Source of the DNA: Flavobacterium sp. Root186
GTDB lineage: Bacteria > Bacteroidota > Bacteroidia > Flavobacteriales > Flavobacteriaceae
Direction of reading: 5' to 3'
DNA: 64,000 nt
NCBI RefSeq assembly: GCF_001428525.1
Contig: NZ_LMHW01000010.1
Span: 1,133,853 to 1,197,852, forward strand
Shown here: positions 1 to 8,924 of the stretch, in pieces
Layout: every line of letters starts with the position of its first letter
Position numbering within the stretch: the stretch's first letter is position 1
The notes under the pieces: model-generated
The model's database searches: none
Seen by the model: only the letters and a program-made list of their open reading frames with translations
What the model was told of the DNA's origin: nothing
Program-made: the position numbers and the translations under genes

Positions 1-1985
1 CGGTTGCCAAAGATTCGCTGCCGCAAGTTTCGTATGAAATTAAAATAGATAAAGCCGGATTTGTTATCACCAATCCAGATACGGAAAAAATTTATCGAAT
101 TAAAGGATACGATGGAGATCAGGAAATAAAAGATCTTCCGTTTAAAATTAAATTAGCGGCGAAGGCAAAGAAAAATCCATCCTATTATTTCGAAAGTGAA
201 TATAAAGTAAGTCTTGAACCAACAGATATTGCATTAAAGAATTTGAAGTCATCGCTAATCGTTCTATCCGATGAAAAATCAAAAGGAACAATAGAATTAA
301 ATCATATTGGCTCAAGTCCCGTACATTCAAGAAAAATATTAAATGAAATTATCGTTCTACTGGATAAAAGCATTGTGATCAACAAACAGAAAACGTTTAC
401 CAATACCGTTACTTATTTAAATCAAAGGATAAAAAGTTTCACCAGAGAAAAAGATTCTATAGAAAGTGTAAAAGAAAGATACCTTCAAAACAATGAAATA
501 GGAGTGATGGACAATTATATTGCCGAAAAAACGGCCGATAGAAGCCAGAAAAATGAAAGTTCCTTACTCAACGAGAAACAAATTTCACTTACCAATTATG
601 CCATTAACGATATCAGAAAAAGAGATGCCGGCCAGACTTTAGGTACCAATTATAATTTAGAATCGTCTATCGTCAATCAAATGCTGTTAAATTATAATAC
701 AAAGCTCATGGATAGTGAATTAATCCTGCAGAGAGCACAAAAAAATAATCCGGCCTATATTACTTTAATGACGCAGTTAAGAGTTTCAAAACAAGAAATA
801 TTGAATTCTTTAGAAGGATATTTAAACTTTTTAAATCAAACTAATATCGCTAATAAATCGGAAGAAACTATTGCCGCTTCAAAAATTAAAAACATACCTA
901 CACAAGATAAAATATTGGGTAATATCAATAGCAATCTTAGTATGAAAGAAGAAACCTATGTAGCCTTATTGCAAAAAAGAGAAGAAGCTGTTTTGAACGG
1001 TGCAATTTTAGAGTCAAATTTAAAAACCTTAAATGCACCCGAAACGAATTATTCGGCAATTTTTCCACAGCCTAAATCCTTTATGCTTGGCGCATTTTTA
1101 TTTGGTTTACTGCTTCCTTTCGGAATAATATACGTTCGTTTATATCTGGATACCAAAATACATAACGAAGAAGATATTCAAAAAGTAATTACCAATATTC
1201 CTATTCTGGGACATATTCCTAAAATAAATACCAATGAAAAGTTAGAAAACACCGCTACTTCTCATTCTTTAATAGCAGAGGCAACCCGTACTTTGGTTTC
1301 AAACGTACGCTACTTGCTGCACAAAAAAAAGGAAGACAAAGGAAACATAATACTGTTTACTTCGTGTATTCAGGGAGAAGGAAAGTCCTTTTGTGCCTTT
1401 CATAATGCTGTAACCATTAGTAATCTTAATAAAAAAGTATTACTAATTGGTGTCGATTTAAGAAATCCTCAATTGCATGAATATTTTAATATCGATAAAA
1501 ACGTATTAGGTCTCACCAATTATCTGGCTAATAAAAATGATGACTGGAAAGGATTTGTGCAAAAAGACACTAATTATTCTAAAAACCTTGATATTCTGCT
1601 CGCTGGTGAAGTTCCTCCAAATCCCTCCCAATTAATAACCAATTCTAATTTTGAAGGATTAATTGAAGAAGCAAAAGATCTATATGATTTTATAATATTA
1701 GATACGGCTCCGGTACAAATAGTATCAGATACACTCAATTTCAGTCATTTGGCCGATGTTACCGTATTTGTTGTAAAATACGATTATACAGATAAGAGCA
1801 ATTTAGTTCATGTAAATAATTTTATTAAAAAAGACCAATTAAAAAATGTTGGTATTCTTATTAATGCAGTAAATATGAAAACTGCATACGGATATGGATA
1901 TGGCCTCAATTATGGTTATCAGTATCAGGAAACAAAAATAAAGAGACCGTGGTACAAAAGAAATCTTGGAATAAAAGAAGCCTAA
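1..1985 (+). CDS. Exopolysaccharide tyrosine autokinase (Wzc-like BY-kinase with Wzz domain), 5' end outside window
   Basis: The frame is open from base 3, so the true start lies upstream. The TTG at 243 is only an internal Leu codon. The order is a periplasmic coiled-coil Wzz/GNVR-type region, a second membrane helix (about nt 1078-1149) and a cytoplasmic P-loop kinase domain. Visible motifs are Walker A (QGEGKS, about nt 1371), Walker A' (VLLIGVDLR), Walker B (FIILDTAP) and a C-terminal tyrosine cluster (YGYGYGLNYGYQYQ). That cluster is the autophosphorylation tail of bacterial tyrosine kinases. The family controls polymerisation and export of capsule or exopolysaccharide across the envelope. 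The sugar transferase encoded about 480 bases downstream supports this role. Confidence 0.93.
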   Translation, partial: VAKDSLPQVSYEIKIDKAGFVITNPDTEKIYRIKGYDGDQEIKDLPFKIKLAAKAKKNPSYYFESEYKVSLEPTDIALKNLKSSLIVLSDEKSKGTIELNHIGSSPVHSRKILNEIIVLLDKSIVINKQKTFTNTVTYLNQRIKSFTREKDSIESVKERYLQNNEIGVMDNYIAEKTADRSQKNESSLLNEKQISLTNYAINDIRKRDAGQTLGTNYNLESSIVNQMLLNYNTKLMDSELILQRAQKNNPAYITLMTQLRVSKQEILNSLEGYLNFLNQTNIANKSEETIAASKIKNIPTQDKILGNINSNLSMKEETYVALLQKREEAVLNGAILESNLKTLNAPETNYSAIFPQPKSFMLGAFLFGLLLPFGIIYVRLYLDTKIHNEEDIQKVITNIPILGHIPKINTNEKLENTATSHSLIAEATRTLVSNVRYLLHKKKEDKGNIILFTSCIQGEGKSFCAFHNAVTISNLNKKVLLIGVDLRNPQLHEYFNIDKNVLGLTNYLANKNDDWKGFVQKDTNYSKNLDILLAGEVPPNPSQLITNSNFEGLIEEAKDLYDFIILDTAPVQIVSDTLNFSHLADVTVFVVKYDYTDKSNLVHVNNFIKKDQLKNVGILINAVNMKTAYGYGYGLNYGYQYQETKIKRPWYKRNLGIKEA

Positions 1986-2060
1986 GTTTATGTTTTTCTC
2001 TGCCGCAAATTCATCTCAAACAATAAAAAAAACATTTACTAAAAAATTAAATATTGAAAA

Positions 2061-2492
2061 ATGTTTCAAAAAATAGTTCTGCTGATATTGCTTTTAGCTA
2101 TTGGCGTTGTTTTTTATTTTTCCTGGCTGCCTGACCCTAGCTTAAGAACCGAAAGTTATTTACCAAGATGGCTTTTAAACTGGAGTAATCATTATTATAA
2201 TCTGCGTACTGCTGTTCCTTTTTTAGCCGTTGGATTTCTGTTAGAAGCATATATACAGCAAAAGAATTCAAATGAAATAAACCAAAGCAAAAATTTAAAT
2301 TTTATACAAAACATAGGCATAGCAGCAATAATTGTTTGTATAGCCGAAGGAGGGCAGTTTATAGTTCAAAAAAGAAACCCCGATATAATGGATGTTTTTT
2401 ATGGAATTATAGGAAGTGCAGCAGGAGGATTGTTTTACAATTTATTCAAAAAATTAAAAAAATGCGAAACAGACATAAATTTACCTTCATAA
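2061..2492 (+). CDS. VanZ-like small membrane protein
   Basis: 143 residues with an N-terminal membrane helix, a conserved SWLPDP motif shortly after it, and two further hydrophobic segments. This is the layout of the VanZ/YfjQ-like family of small integral membrane proteins, whose biochemical role is poorly defined. It follows the BY-kinase by 75 bases. Its 3' end overlaps the start of the sugar transferase by 31 bases, so the two are probably translationally coupled. VanZ-like genes are common in Bacteroidota polysaccharide loci; a role here in envelope glycan synthesis is inference. Confidence 0.75.
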   Translation: MFQKIVLLILLLAIGVVFYFSWLPDPSLRTESYLPRWLLNWSNHYYNLRTAVPFLAVGFLLEAYIQQKNSNEINQSKNLNFIQNIGIAAIIVCIAEGGQFIVQKRNPDIMDVFYGIIGSAAGGLFYNLFKKLKKCETDINLPS

Positions 2493-3862
2493 TTTGCTGT
2501 GCATTTGCAGACATGATTGCTATGATACTTGGTACTATAGTGTTTCTGAATTTTGCAAATGAAGAAAAGATTGGCTGGAATGCTTTGTTTCTGGATAAAA
2601 TGATTCCTATTACAATTTTGAGCTGGTTATTCTCGGTAACTTATTTTCAATTGTATAGAATAGATGTTCTTTTTAGTTTAGAATACTTTTTCCGCAATAG
2701 CTGGCGTGCTTTTTTTACACAAAGAATCTTGTGGCATAGTTATATTTTTATTTTTCAGGATAACGTTATTTACTTTTTTGGAAGCCGGGCCAATTTATTT
2801 CAATTGAGTTTTTTGCTGTTCTATTTCTTGCTGTCCAGAATTTTGTTTACGCTGATTATTGGAGAAATTAAAGGATGGGTTTTTAAACAATATACAGTTG
2901 CCATATGGGGATTTAATAAAACGAGTATCGAATTAGCCTCTCATCTGGAAGACAATTCTTTTTTTATTCATTTTGTGGGTATTATTAATGAAAATGCGGC
3001 TGCAGATTATAAAAGCAATGAAGAATTTAGCGATGCTCTTTCTGAAGCTATTCATAACGCATCCAGAGAAAATATTAATGAACTGTACATTGTATCGAAG
3101 CCGGATTTTATTTCAGATTTAAATTATTTTTTCGAACTGGGTGATAAATACTGTATGCGTTTGAAATTTGTCCCTGATTTTTCATCCATTTCAAAGAAGC
3201 ATTTTAACTCCAGCCATTTAAATAATTTTCATGTCATTAAGCCTCGTTTTGAGCCGTTACAAAATGCCTATAATCGATTGATTAAAAGAATATTTGATAT
3301 TGTTTTTAGTCTCATGGTTATTATTCTCATCATGTCGTGGCTCTATCCTTTATTAGCCATTCTTATTAAAAGGCAGAGCAAAGGGCCTGTTTTATTTAGA
3401 CAAATGCGAACAGGCAAAAAAAATGAACCCTTTTGGTGTTATAAGTTTCGAAGCATGTATATGAATGCTGGCGACGAAAGCCAGCAGGCAAGAAAAGGAG
3501 ATTCGCGAGTTACGCCAATTGGAAAATTTCTACGAAGGACAAGTTTAGATGAAATGCCTCAGTTTTTTAATGTTTTGATGGGAAATATGAGCATTGTTGG
3601 GCCACGCCCTCATATGATTAAGCATACATCAGATTACAATTGCCATATTAATAATTTTATGGTTCGTCATTTTGTCAAACCAGGAATTACAGGACTGGCT
3701 CAGGTTTCCGGACTTAGGGGAGAAACCAAAAGAGTAGTCGACATGAAACGCCGCGTTACCACAGATATACAATACCTGCAGCGCTGGAGTTTAATTACCG
3801 ATATTAAGATTTGCTTATTAACCGTTATTGTGACTCTGAAAGGAGATAAAAATGCTTTTTAA
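2462..3862 (+). CDS. Polyprenyl-phosphate sugar phosphotransferase (WcaJ/WbaP type)
   Basis: 466 residues from the ATG at 2462. The frame is open upstream to 2336, but that stretch lies inside the VanZ-like gene and lacks a membrane-protein start. The N-terminal half has several membrane helices and a CoA-binding-like nucleotide fold. The C-terminal half is a bacterial sugar transferase domain with KRIFDI before a membrane segment, then KFRSMY, LRRTSLDEMPQ and GPRP motifs. The enzyme loads the first sugar-1-phosphate onto undecaprenyl phosphate at the inner membrane and so starts exopolysaccharide repeat-unit synthesis. It belongs with the kinase upstream. Confidence 0.92.
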   Translation: MRNRHKFTFIICCAFADMIAMILGTIVFLNFANEEKIGWNALFLDKMIPITILSWLFSVTYFQLYRIDVLFSLEYFFRNSWRAFFTQRILWHSYIFIFQDNVIYFFGSRANLFQLSFLLFYFLLSRILFTLIIGEIKGWVFKQYTVAIWGFNKTSIELASHLEDNSFFIHFVGIINENAAADYKSNEEFSDALSEAIHNASRENINELYIVSKPDFISDLNYFFELGDKYCMRLKFVPDFSSISKKHFNSSHLNNFHVIKPRFEPLQNAYNRLIKRIFDIVFSLMVIILIMSWLYPLLAILIKRQSKGPVLFRQMRTGKKNEPFWCYKFRSMYMNAGDESQQARKGDSRVTPIGKFLRRTSLDEMPQFFNVLMGNMSIVGPRPHMIKHTSDYNCHINNFMVRHFVKPGITGLAQVSGLRGETKRVVDMKRRVTTDIQYLQRWSLITDIKICLLTVIVTLKGDKNAF

Positions 3863-3880
3863 ATTTAAAAAATAGAAATT

Positions 3881-4084
3881 ATGGATATTACTAATTACTT
3901 TATTGGTGTACTCACTGGAGTTTCAGTGACAACCTTTTTTATTGGAAAAGAATGGTATAGATATTATACCAAATACACGATTCAGCAAAAACAACTGGAC
4001 CGGGTTTTAAAATTGAACGATAAAATAAAAAAGCTAAAAAGCTTAAGTACCGCAGAAACTCCCAACCTTAACGCAGGTATTTAA
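3881..4084 (+). CDS. Small single-helix membrane protein, unknown function
   Basis: 67 residues starting 18 bases after the sugar transferase, in the same direction. An N-terminal hydrophobic helix (about residues 5-22) is followed by a basic, Lys/Gln-rich helix likely to lie in the cytoplasm. It is accepted as real because of its spacing, orientation and an A-rich leader like that of its neighbours. No family is recognised. A role as an accessory of the exopolysaccharide locus is inference from position only. Confidence 0.55.
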   Translation: MDITNYFIGVLTGVSVTTFFIGKEWYRYYTKYTIQQKQLDRVLKLNDKIKKLKSLSTAETPNLNAGI

Positions 4085-4501
4085 GATTTTTTCTAATTTA
4101 CAATTGAACTCAAACAACTTACTTACCGTTTAAAAAGAAACCAACAAGCCAGTTACTTTTTCATAAAGTAAAACCGCAGCGTTGATTTTTTTGATTCTTT
4201 ACTATATTTATACCAAGAACCACCTACAAATAAACTGCACTCAAAAGTTTACACGATTTATAACCAAATAAGATAAAAATGAGCTCGATATTGTATTGGG
4301 CTCATTTCCTTTTAGATTTATCTTAATTCTTGTTGTTGTACTACCTTTAGACACTCTTTAATTTCTTGTTTAAATATCTTATATCTTTAAATTTCATGAT
4401 ATAAAAAAGCTCTGATTTTATATTCCAAAAGAAATTTTCTATCACTATATTATTAAAATATAATTTATTTATAAGAAAAGTTAAATGCTAATTCTTAAGA
4501 G
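4085..4501. other. 417-base intergenic region
   Basis: No convincing gene. It holds one likely terminator hairpin (4277-4314) and very AT-rich DNA. It separates the exopolysaccharide operon from the next gene. Confidence 0.6.
4277..4314 (+). terminator. Likely terminator of the exopolysaccharide operon
   Basis: Perfect 8-bp arms AAATGAGC / GCTCATTT (4277-4284 and 4300-4307) around a 15-base loop, followed by a T-rich stretch. The loop is long and the distance from the last gene is nearly 200 bases, so confidence is moderate. Confidence 0.45.
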
Positions 4502-4954
4502 ATGATCAGAAAAAAAAGAGTTTTAATTAGGGACAATAAGGGGATTTTTTTAAAAATGTTTAAAAGAAAATTTAAAAATGACTTTGAATTTTCTGAAGAC
4601 TCTTTTTTATTGAAAAACGAGAATAAATCAAACCATTACGATTATTCCGTATTTGTAATCTATGAGTATTCGGAACTCGTAGAGTTTTTCAAATTAGAAA
4701 GTATAAAAGCAAATTTTATGGTTTGCTTATTTAGTAAACACCTTTACAATAGTATGTCGTTAATAGGCGAAATCAAAGGTTTGTTTTTAATAGATGCCTC
4801 AAAAACCAAAATAGAGGTTTTGCAGGATTTAAAGTTCTCTTTTAAGAAATCCTCCAGCCTCATTCCAAAATTACCGGATAAGAAATTTGTAATATCAAAT
4901 ATGATAGAAAAACAGCTCGAAATACTGCAGAGAGCCCTGTATTTTATGATGTAA
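4502..4954 (+). CDS. Receiver-like protein lacking phosphorylation residues, hypothetical
   Basis: 150 residues with no confident family. The alternating beta/alpha pattern resembles a response-regulator receiver domain. VLIRDN stands where the acidic pair would follow beta-1. YSVFVIYE is in the beta-3 position without an obvious phospho-acceptor Asp. MVCLFS is beta-4-like and LFLIDASKTK is beta-5-like with a following Lys. If the fold is right, the protein has lost the Asp pocket and could act as a phosphorylation-independent partner. It is a lone gene ending at a bidirectional terminator. Its closeness to the exopolysaccharide locus suggests, but does not show, a regulatory link. Confidence 0.5.
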   Translation: MIRKKRVLIRDNKGIFLKMFKRKFKNDFEFSEDSFLLKNENKSNHYDYSVFVIYEYSELVEFFKLESIKANFMVCLFSKHLYNSMSLIGEIKGLFLIDASKTKIEVLQDLKFSFKKSSSLIPKLPDKKFVISNMIEKQLEILQRALYFMM

Positions 4955-4972
4955 ATAAAACCACTAAAAGCT

Positions 4973-5008
4973 AAAAACCATCCGCATACGCAGATGGTTT
5001 TTTATTTT
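4973..5008. terminator. Bidirectional terminator between convergent genes
   Basis: Stem AAAAACCATC (4973-4982) pairs with GATGGTTTTT (4993-5002) around a 10-base loop, with T-rich sequence after it on the plus strand and on the minus strand. It serves the gene ending at 4954 and the peroxidase ending at 5037. Confidence 0.8.
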
Positions 5009-5036
5009 TTCTAACAACAATTTTTAACTAATTATT

Positions 5037-6479
5037 TTACGCTTCGCCATTTGCTATTGCAGTAAGTGCCGAAATAGAAGGCAGAAGTAAATAAGCCGTT
5101 CCACGGGTTACTACAAATTGAGGCAAAGGCCCATCAATAACGATATTGTTTCCGCCGTCCATAGGAATCGTAAAATTAGGATCAATATTACCGCCCGGTT
5201 CAGCCGCAATACGATTAGCAACTAAAGGATCTTGCGGTGTATTTTCTGCAGGATCAAAAACATCACTAAAGTTATTCAGGTTAATCCAGCTGTAAAGCGT
5301 TTCAAACTGACTGCTTATATCTCCACAAAGAAATAAACCAATCAATCCGCGGTCTGCTTCAGGATCAAGTGAAAAAGGCGGGCCATAAGGCATTCCTCGT
5401 CTTATAATACGCGGAACCGTATCTGAACCTGCAGCATCAACTCCTTCATCACGTGGGTTTGCTACTCTGGTATGCGCAGAAAACGGACATTTAAGCCCTT
5501 GCATATCATCTTTTAAATACCCAAAATCGGTAGCTTTAGAAGTATCGTGTTCAGGTTTGTCTGGCGAAAGTACCAGCGGAGAACCATTTCTCCATCTTCC
5601 GCACATTTTCGCCGCAAGCCATTCTTCTGCATATTCCTTAGTGTTTTTAATTTGCGGTGCTATCGATTCTGCCTGTGTATCAAGAAAGTTATTAAATGCT
5701 TCAACATCCTGATAAAGAATTCGAAGCGCATTATAACAGCCGTTTTTAGCAAATGCAGCTTCAGGGCCGGAAAGAGGACCCGGAATAGGATTTGGAAGCG
5801 TACTGTAACCTATCAAAAAGTTGTTGAGGTCTTGCTGGTCATTGCCCGCTGGATTTTCATTCAAATTAGGCTCATCAATCGAATCTCGATAACTAAAATG
5901 AATATAATCTGACGGGACTAACAAATATTGCTCTAATCTCCCGCTTTCAGACTTTAATGGTTTTAACTCCGTAACCATTCCGTTACTTTTCAGGGCAGCA
6001 TCATTTACAATGCCCACGATTTTTTCCTGTGCAGTTGGGTTCATGGCATAAACATGCACAACACAATGTATATCATCATTGCAAAACTTTTGATTCCACC
6101 ATTCACTAGGATCACCACCCTTAATACCCACATCTCCCAGTGATAACTGCGCACTATTTATATCCCAGGGCCCCGTTTTAAATGTAGAAGGAAAACTGGA
6201 GTTTGGAACATCAAGATCTGGTTTTACAATACCAATTCCGTTAGCACTAAGACCAATATTCAGCATGATTTCCGGCTTTAAGGCGCCCCAGTCTTCTGCA
6301 CTTTGCAGATACGGAAGTAAATCCTTAAAAAATTCCTGAATATATTTCAAATTAGAAGCGTTCTGATCGAATTTAAAAAGCATATGTACAGAACACGGAT
6401 GCGTATAACCATTTATAATAAGCCCTTGTATATCGCTTAATTCTGGTGTTGCAGCTTGAGGCGTTTGTGTATAATTCAT
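5037..6479 (-). CDS. DyP-type haem peroxidase
   Basis: 480 residues from the ATG at 6479. A longer frame to 6527 adds 16 residues without family character. The C-terminal half carries DyP hallmarks: PFSAHTRVANPR with the likely proximal haem ligand His336, then PRIIRRG with Arg357, and a GLIGLFLCGD segment. The distal Asp is probably Asp199 in SYRDS, which stands where the family has GxxDG, so both glycines are replaced by serine. Asp-to-His spacing is 137 and His-to-Arg is 21, matching Asp171/His308/Arg329 of the Bjerkandera enzyme as I remember it. The family oxidises bulky phenolic or dye substrates with hydrogen peroxide. No signal peptide is seen. A small partner gene lies 79 bases upstream. 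Confidence 0.85.
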   Translation of the reverse strand: MNYTQTPQAATPELSDIQGLIINGYTHPCSVHMLFKFDQNASNLKYIQEFFKDLLPYLQSAEDWGALKPEIMLNIGLSANGIGIVKPDLDVPNSSFPSTFKTGPWDINSAQLSLGDVGIKGGDPSEWWNQKFCNDDIHCVVHVYAMNPTAQEKIVGIVNDAALKSNGMVTELKPLKSESGRLEQYLLVPSDYIHFSYRDSIDEPNLNENPAGNDQQDLNNFLIGYSTLPNPIPGPLSGPEAAFAKNGCYNALRILYQDVEAFNNFLDTQAESIAPQIKNTKEYAEEWLAAKMCGRWRNGSPLVLSPDKPEHDTSKATDFGYLKDDMQGLKCPFSAHTRVANPRDEGVDAAGSDTVPRIIRRGMPYGPPFSLDPEADRGLIGLFLCGDISSQFETLYSWINLNNFSDVFDPAENTPQDPLVANRIAAEPGGNIDPNFTIPMDGGNNIVIDGPLPQFVVTRGTAYLLLPSISALTAIANGEA

Positions 6480-6558
6480 AAGATTAAGTTTTTGATTAAA
6501 GAAAAAAACAGCCGAATCAAATGACACAGCTGTTAGTATTTATACTTTTTCTTATTTC

Positions 6559-7014
6559 TTATTTTTTAGAAAATTTTGCTACAATTTGCTTTACCGATTG
6601 TGGATAAGCATAATAAAGATCTTTAACCTGGCTTACATTACGCTCGTTAATGAAATTTGAGAAAATTGTATACGTAATATCTTTAGGGTCAGTTGGGAAA
6701 TCTGCAGGTTTGTTAGCCCAAAGACTAATAACACCAAGGAACGCAGCCTTAATAGTAGGCGAGTTATTGTAAAAAGCCTCTAAGTAAGAATTCATATTTC
6801 CGTCAAATTCTGTAATAACTAAAATTCCGGCGATACCTTTTCCGTTAGTATTAGGAACAAGAGCAATTCTTGCATAATGCACAATTGCCATTTTATCTAA
6901 AGCAGCTTTAGTCAAAGGATTATTAAAATTTTGATAAGCTGCCTGTGCTGTTGCCTGTGCTTCATCAGTTTGATAAATAGGAACATACATGGTTAATGGA
7001 TTCACGGTTTGCAT
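6559..7014 (-). CDS. Small companion of the DyP peroxidase, possible ferredoxin-like alpha/beta fold
   Basis: 151 residues, same strand and directly upstream of the peroxidase, so probably co-transcribed. HYARIALVP is followed by a strand with ITEFDGNMNSYLEAF. This resembles small uncharacterised proteins that pair a HxARxxxL strand with a FDGxxxxYL motif, and the pattern suggests a dimeric alpha/beta barrel of the kind from which DyP and chlorite dismutase are built. No haem ligand can be assigned. There is no signal peptide. A role as peroxidase partner is inference from the pairing; the motif resemblance is from memory. Confidence 0.55.
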   Translation of the reverse strand: MQTVNPLTMYVPIYQTDEAQATAQAAYQNFNNPLTKAALDKMAIVHYARIALVPNTNGKGIAGILVITEFDGNMNSYLEAFYNNSPTIKAAFLGVISLWANKPADFPTDPKDITYTIFSNFINERNVSQVKDLYYAYPQSVKQIVAKFSKK

Positions 7015-7290
7015 AATAGATTTGTTTTTGGATTTTGCTTACTCTTTTGTCCCGTTTTCGGCATCGCGGGTAATTTAGGTGATTGTTTACAGCCGAAAGT
7101 ACTTGAGATATGAGCGCTATTTTGAAAAAATGACACCAAACGGAAATTATTAGTCATAAAAGAGTCTTTATGCAGGATATTTTTATTATTAAGTTTATTG
7201 GGTTAACTCTTGTTTTTATTGCGTTAATGCCATTCCCTTAAGCAGTGTACATTTAATTATTAAAAATGTGCCTCAATTTAAATTCTAAGA

Positions 7291-8112
7291 ATGTACTCGA
7301 AATACCTATTCCTTTGGTTGATTTTATTTTCAATTAAAACAAATTCACAAATTGTAGAAGAAAAAAAGAATTTCCGCGCCGCAGATTCATTATTAAAAGA
7401 ATCCAGTTTTTCTGTTCACAGAGACAATTATTTTTTAACCGGCGTGCCAATAAATGAGGCTATTACACGCAATTCTGCCGACGTAAAATATCAAATAAGT
7501 TTTAAATTGAGATTGACTTCTAAACCTTGGGTAGGCGGTTTTTTCCCTTATTTAATGTATACCCAAAAAGCATTTTGGGATATCTATGCAAGTTCAAAAC
7601 CATTTTCAGAAATTAATTTTAATCCCGGCGTTGCTGTCGTTCGCCCTTTTTATTTAAAAGGCGGAAGGCTTACTTACGGGACAATTTCCTTGGAACACGA
7701 ATCAAACGGGAGAGATTCTATTTATTCCAGAACCTGGAACATGCTTGCCTTTTCGTTAAAATCGCAGGTTTCTCCTCGATGGACAGTCGGAATCAGAGGA
7801 TGGATTCCGCTTGTTGATAAAGAAGATAATCCTGAATTGACCAAATATGTAGGTTACGGTGAAGCCAGCGCAACCTATCAAATTCAACCCGGACGCTGGA
7901 GTGCCGATATTCTGTTTAGAAAAGGCAGCGGACTTATTAATTACGGATCTTTGCAGACGCAGGTAAACTGGAAACCATTTAAACATGAAAATTATTATCT
8001 CACGCTTCAATGGTTTGTAGGTTACACAGAAAGTTTAATCGATTATCAGGAACACAAAAGTATGCTGCGTTTAGGATTTACGATTAAACCTGAAAATATG
8101 GGAATTTTTTAA
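7291..8112 (+). CDS. pldA: Outer-membrane phospholipase A
   Basis: 273 residues with an N-terminal signal peptide ending near residue 19. The active-site strand reads HESNGRDSIYSRTWN. His136, Ser138 and Asn150 have the same spacing as the His142/Ser144/Asn156 triad of E. coli OMPLA. A YTQKAFWD segment and a PFSEINFNP segment upstream match the family's first strands, and the remainder alternates as a beta barrel. The enzyme hydrolyses phospholipids misplaced in the outer leaflet of the outer membrane. It is divergent from the peroxidase pair across a 276-base gap and appears monocistronic. Confidence 0.9.
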   Translation: MYSKYLFLWLILFSIKTNSQIVEEKKNFRAADSLLKESSFSVHRDNYFLTGVPINEAITRNSADVKYQISFKLRLTSKPWVGGFFPYLMYTQKAFWDIYASSKPFSEINFNPGVAVVRPFYLKGGRLTYGTISLEHESNGRDSIYSRTWNMLAFSLKSQVSPRWTVGIRGWIPLVDKEDNPELTKYVGYGEASATYQIQPGRWSADILFRKGSGLINYGSLQTQVNWKPFKHENYYLTLQWFVGYTESLIDYQEHKSMLRLGFTIKPENMGIF

Positions 8113-8125
8113 ATTGATACAATTA

Positions 8126-8893
8126 TCATTTTTTACTCGCTGCCCAAAAAACAGCATTTCTTAAAAGAGTAGTGTAAGCCTCATTTTCAAACAATTCAGG
8201 AGAATGTCCCATGAAAATATAAACATTTCGAGATTTAAAATGATCGTTTGTCCAGACAACAGGATGATCGCCCATTTTTATCTCTGAATTAGGTTCATAA
8301 GTAGATTCATCTACAGAGGCTAATACGTGAACATTTGGTCGAGGACTTTTATTATAAGTATACCATTCTTCTTTTTTAATCAAAAACTCAGGTGAAATTC
8401 CTTTGGTTACAGGATGAGATTTATCTTCAATATTCACCTTCGCATTCGCAAAAGTAGCAATATAATTTTCAAAACGTATTCCTCCCATAAAATCAGAAAA
8501 CCATTTCCACATTGGGTAACCGTCAAATTCGCCTAATAAAGCAGCGTGATGTAAACCAACCCATCCGCCTTTGCCATCGTTCATGTATTTTTCAAATGCT
8601 TTCATAGATTCTTCGCTCCAGGTATATGGAGGATAATCCAGCTGAATAAAAACTTTGTATTGTTTTAAAAAAGCATCGTTAATTTTTGCAGTGTTTTCAA
8701 TATAATCAATAGTAAAACTGCTGTCAGCTGCCAGTTTGTTCAGCCAGGGTTTTGCTGCTTTAGAAAATGCTAAATGATGCCCGCCGTTTTCATACAAAAC
8801 CAAAGCTTTAAACTTTGGTTTTTTTGATTTCTGAGCGGTACAATCTACCTGAAAAACAAAGATAGCCATGAATAAGATTAGAAAATTTTTCAT
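8126..8893 (-). CDS. ThuA-like domain protein, secreted
   Basis: 255 residues with a signal peptide (about residues 1-20). The body is a ThuA-type amidotransferase-like fold: an early LVLYENGGHH strand-turn, QLDYPPYTW, a GGWVGLHHA segment and a late VYIFMGHSPE strand. ThuA-like proteins occur in sugar-utilisation loci, but the reaction is often unknown. Recent work links some to keto-sugar glycoside processing, which cannot be assigned from sequence here. It lies 31 bases downstream of the GH9 enzyme on the same strand, so the two probably form an operon for a shared glycan substrate. Confidence 0.8.
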   Translation of the reverse strand: MKNFLILFMAIFVFQVDCTAQKSKKPKFKALVLYENGGHHLAFSKAAKPWLNKLAADSSFTIDYIENTAKINDAFLKQYKVFIQLDYPPYTWSEESMKAFEKYMNDGKGGWVGLHHAALLGEFDGYPMWKWFSDFMGGIRFENYIATFANAKVNIEDKSHPVTKGISPEFLIKKEEWYTYNKSPRPNVHVLASVDESTYEPNSEIKMGDHPVVWTNDHFKSRNVYIFMGHSPELFENEAYTTLLRNAVFWAASKK

Positions 8894-8924
8894 CTAATAA
8901 GGGAAGTTTTCATTATCTAAAATT

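Noticed and set aside
243..245. TTG at 243 as the start of the tyrosine kinase
   Set aside because: The frame is open to the window edge with continuous protein sequence, so the gene begins outside.
5547..5912. Plus-strand frame opposite the DyP peroxidase
   Set aside because: It is a shadow of a well-supported minus-strand gene and has Cys/Arg-rich low-quality protein sequence.
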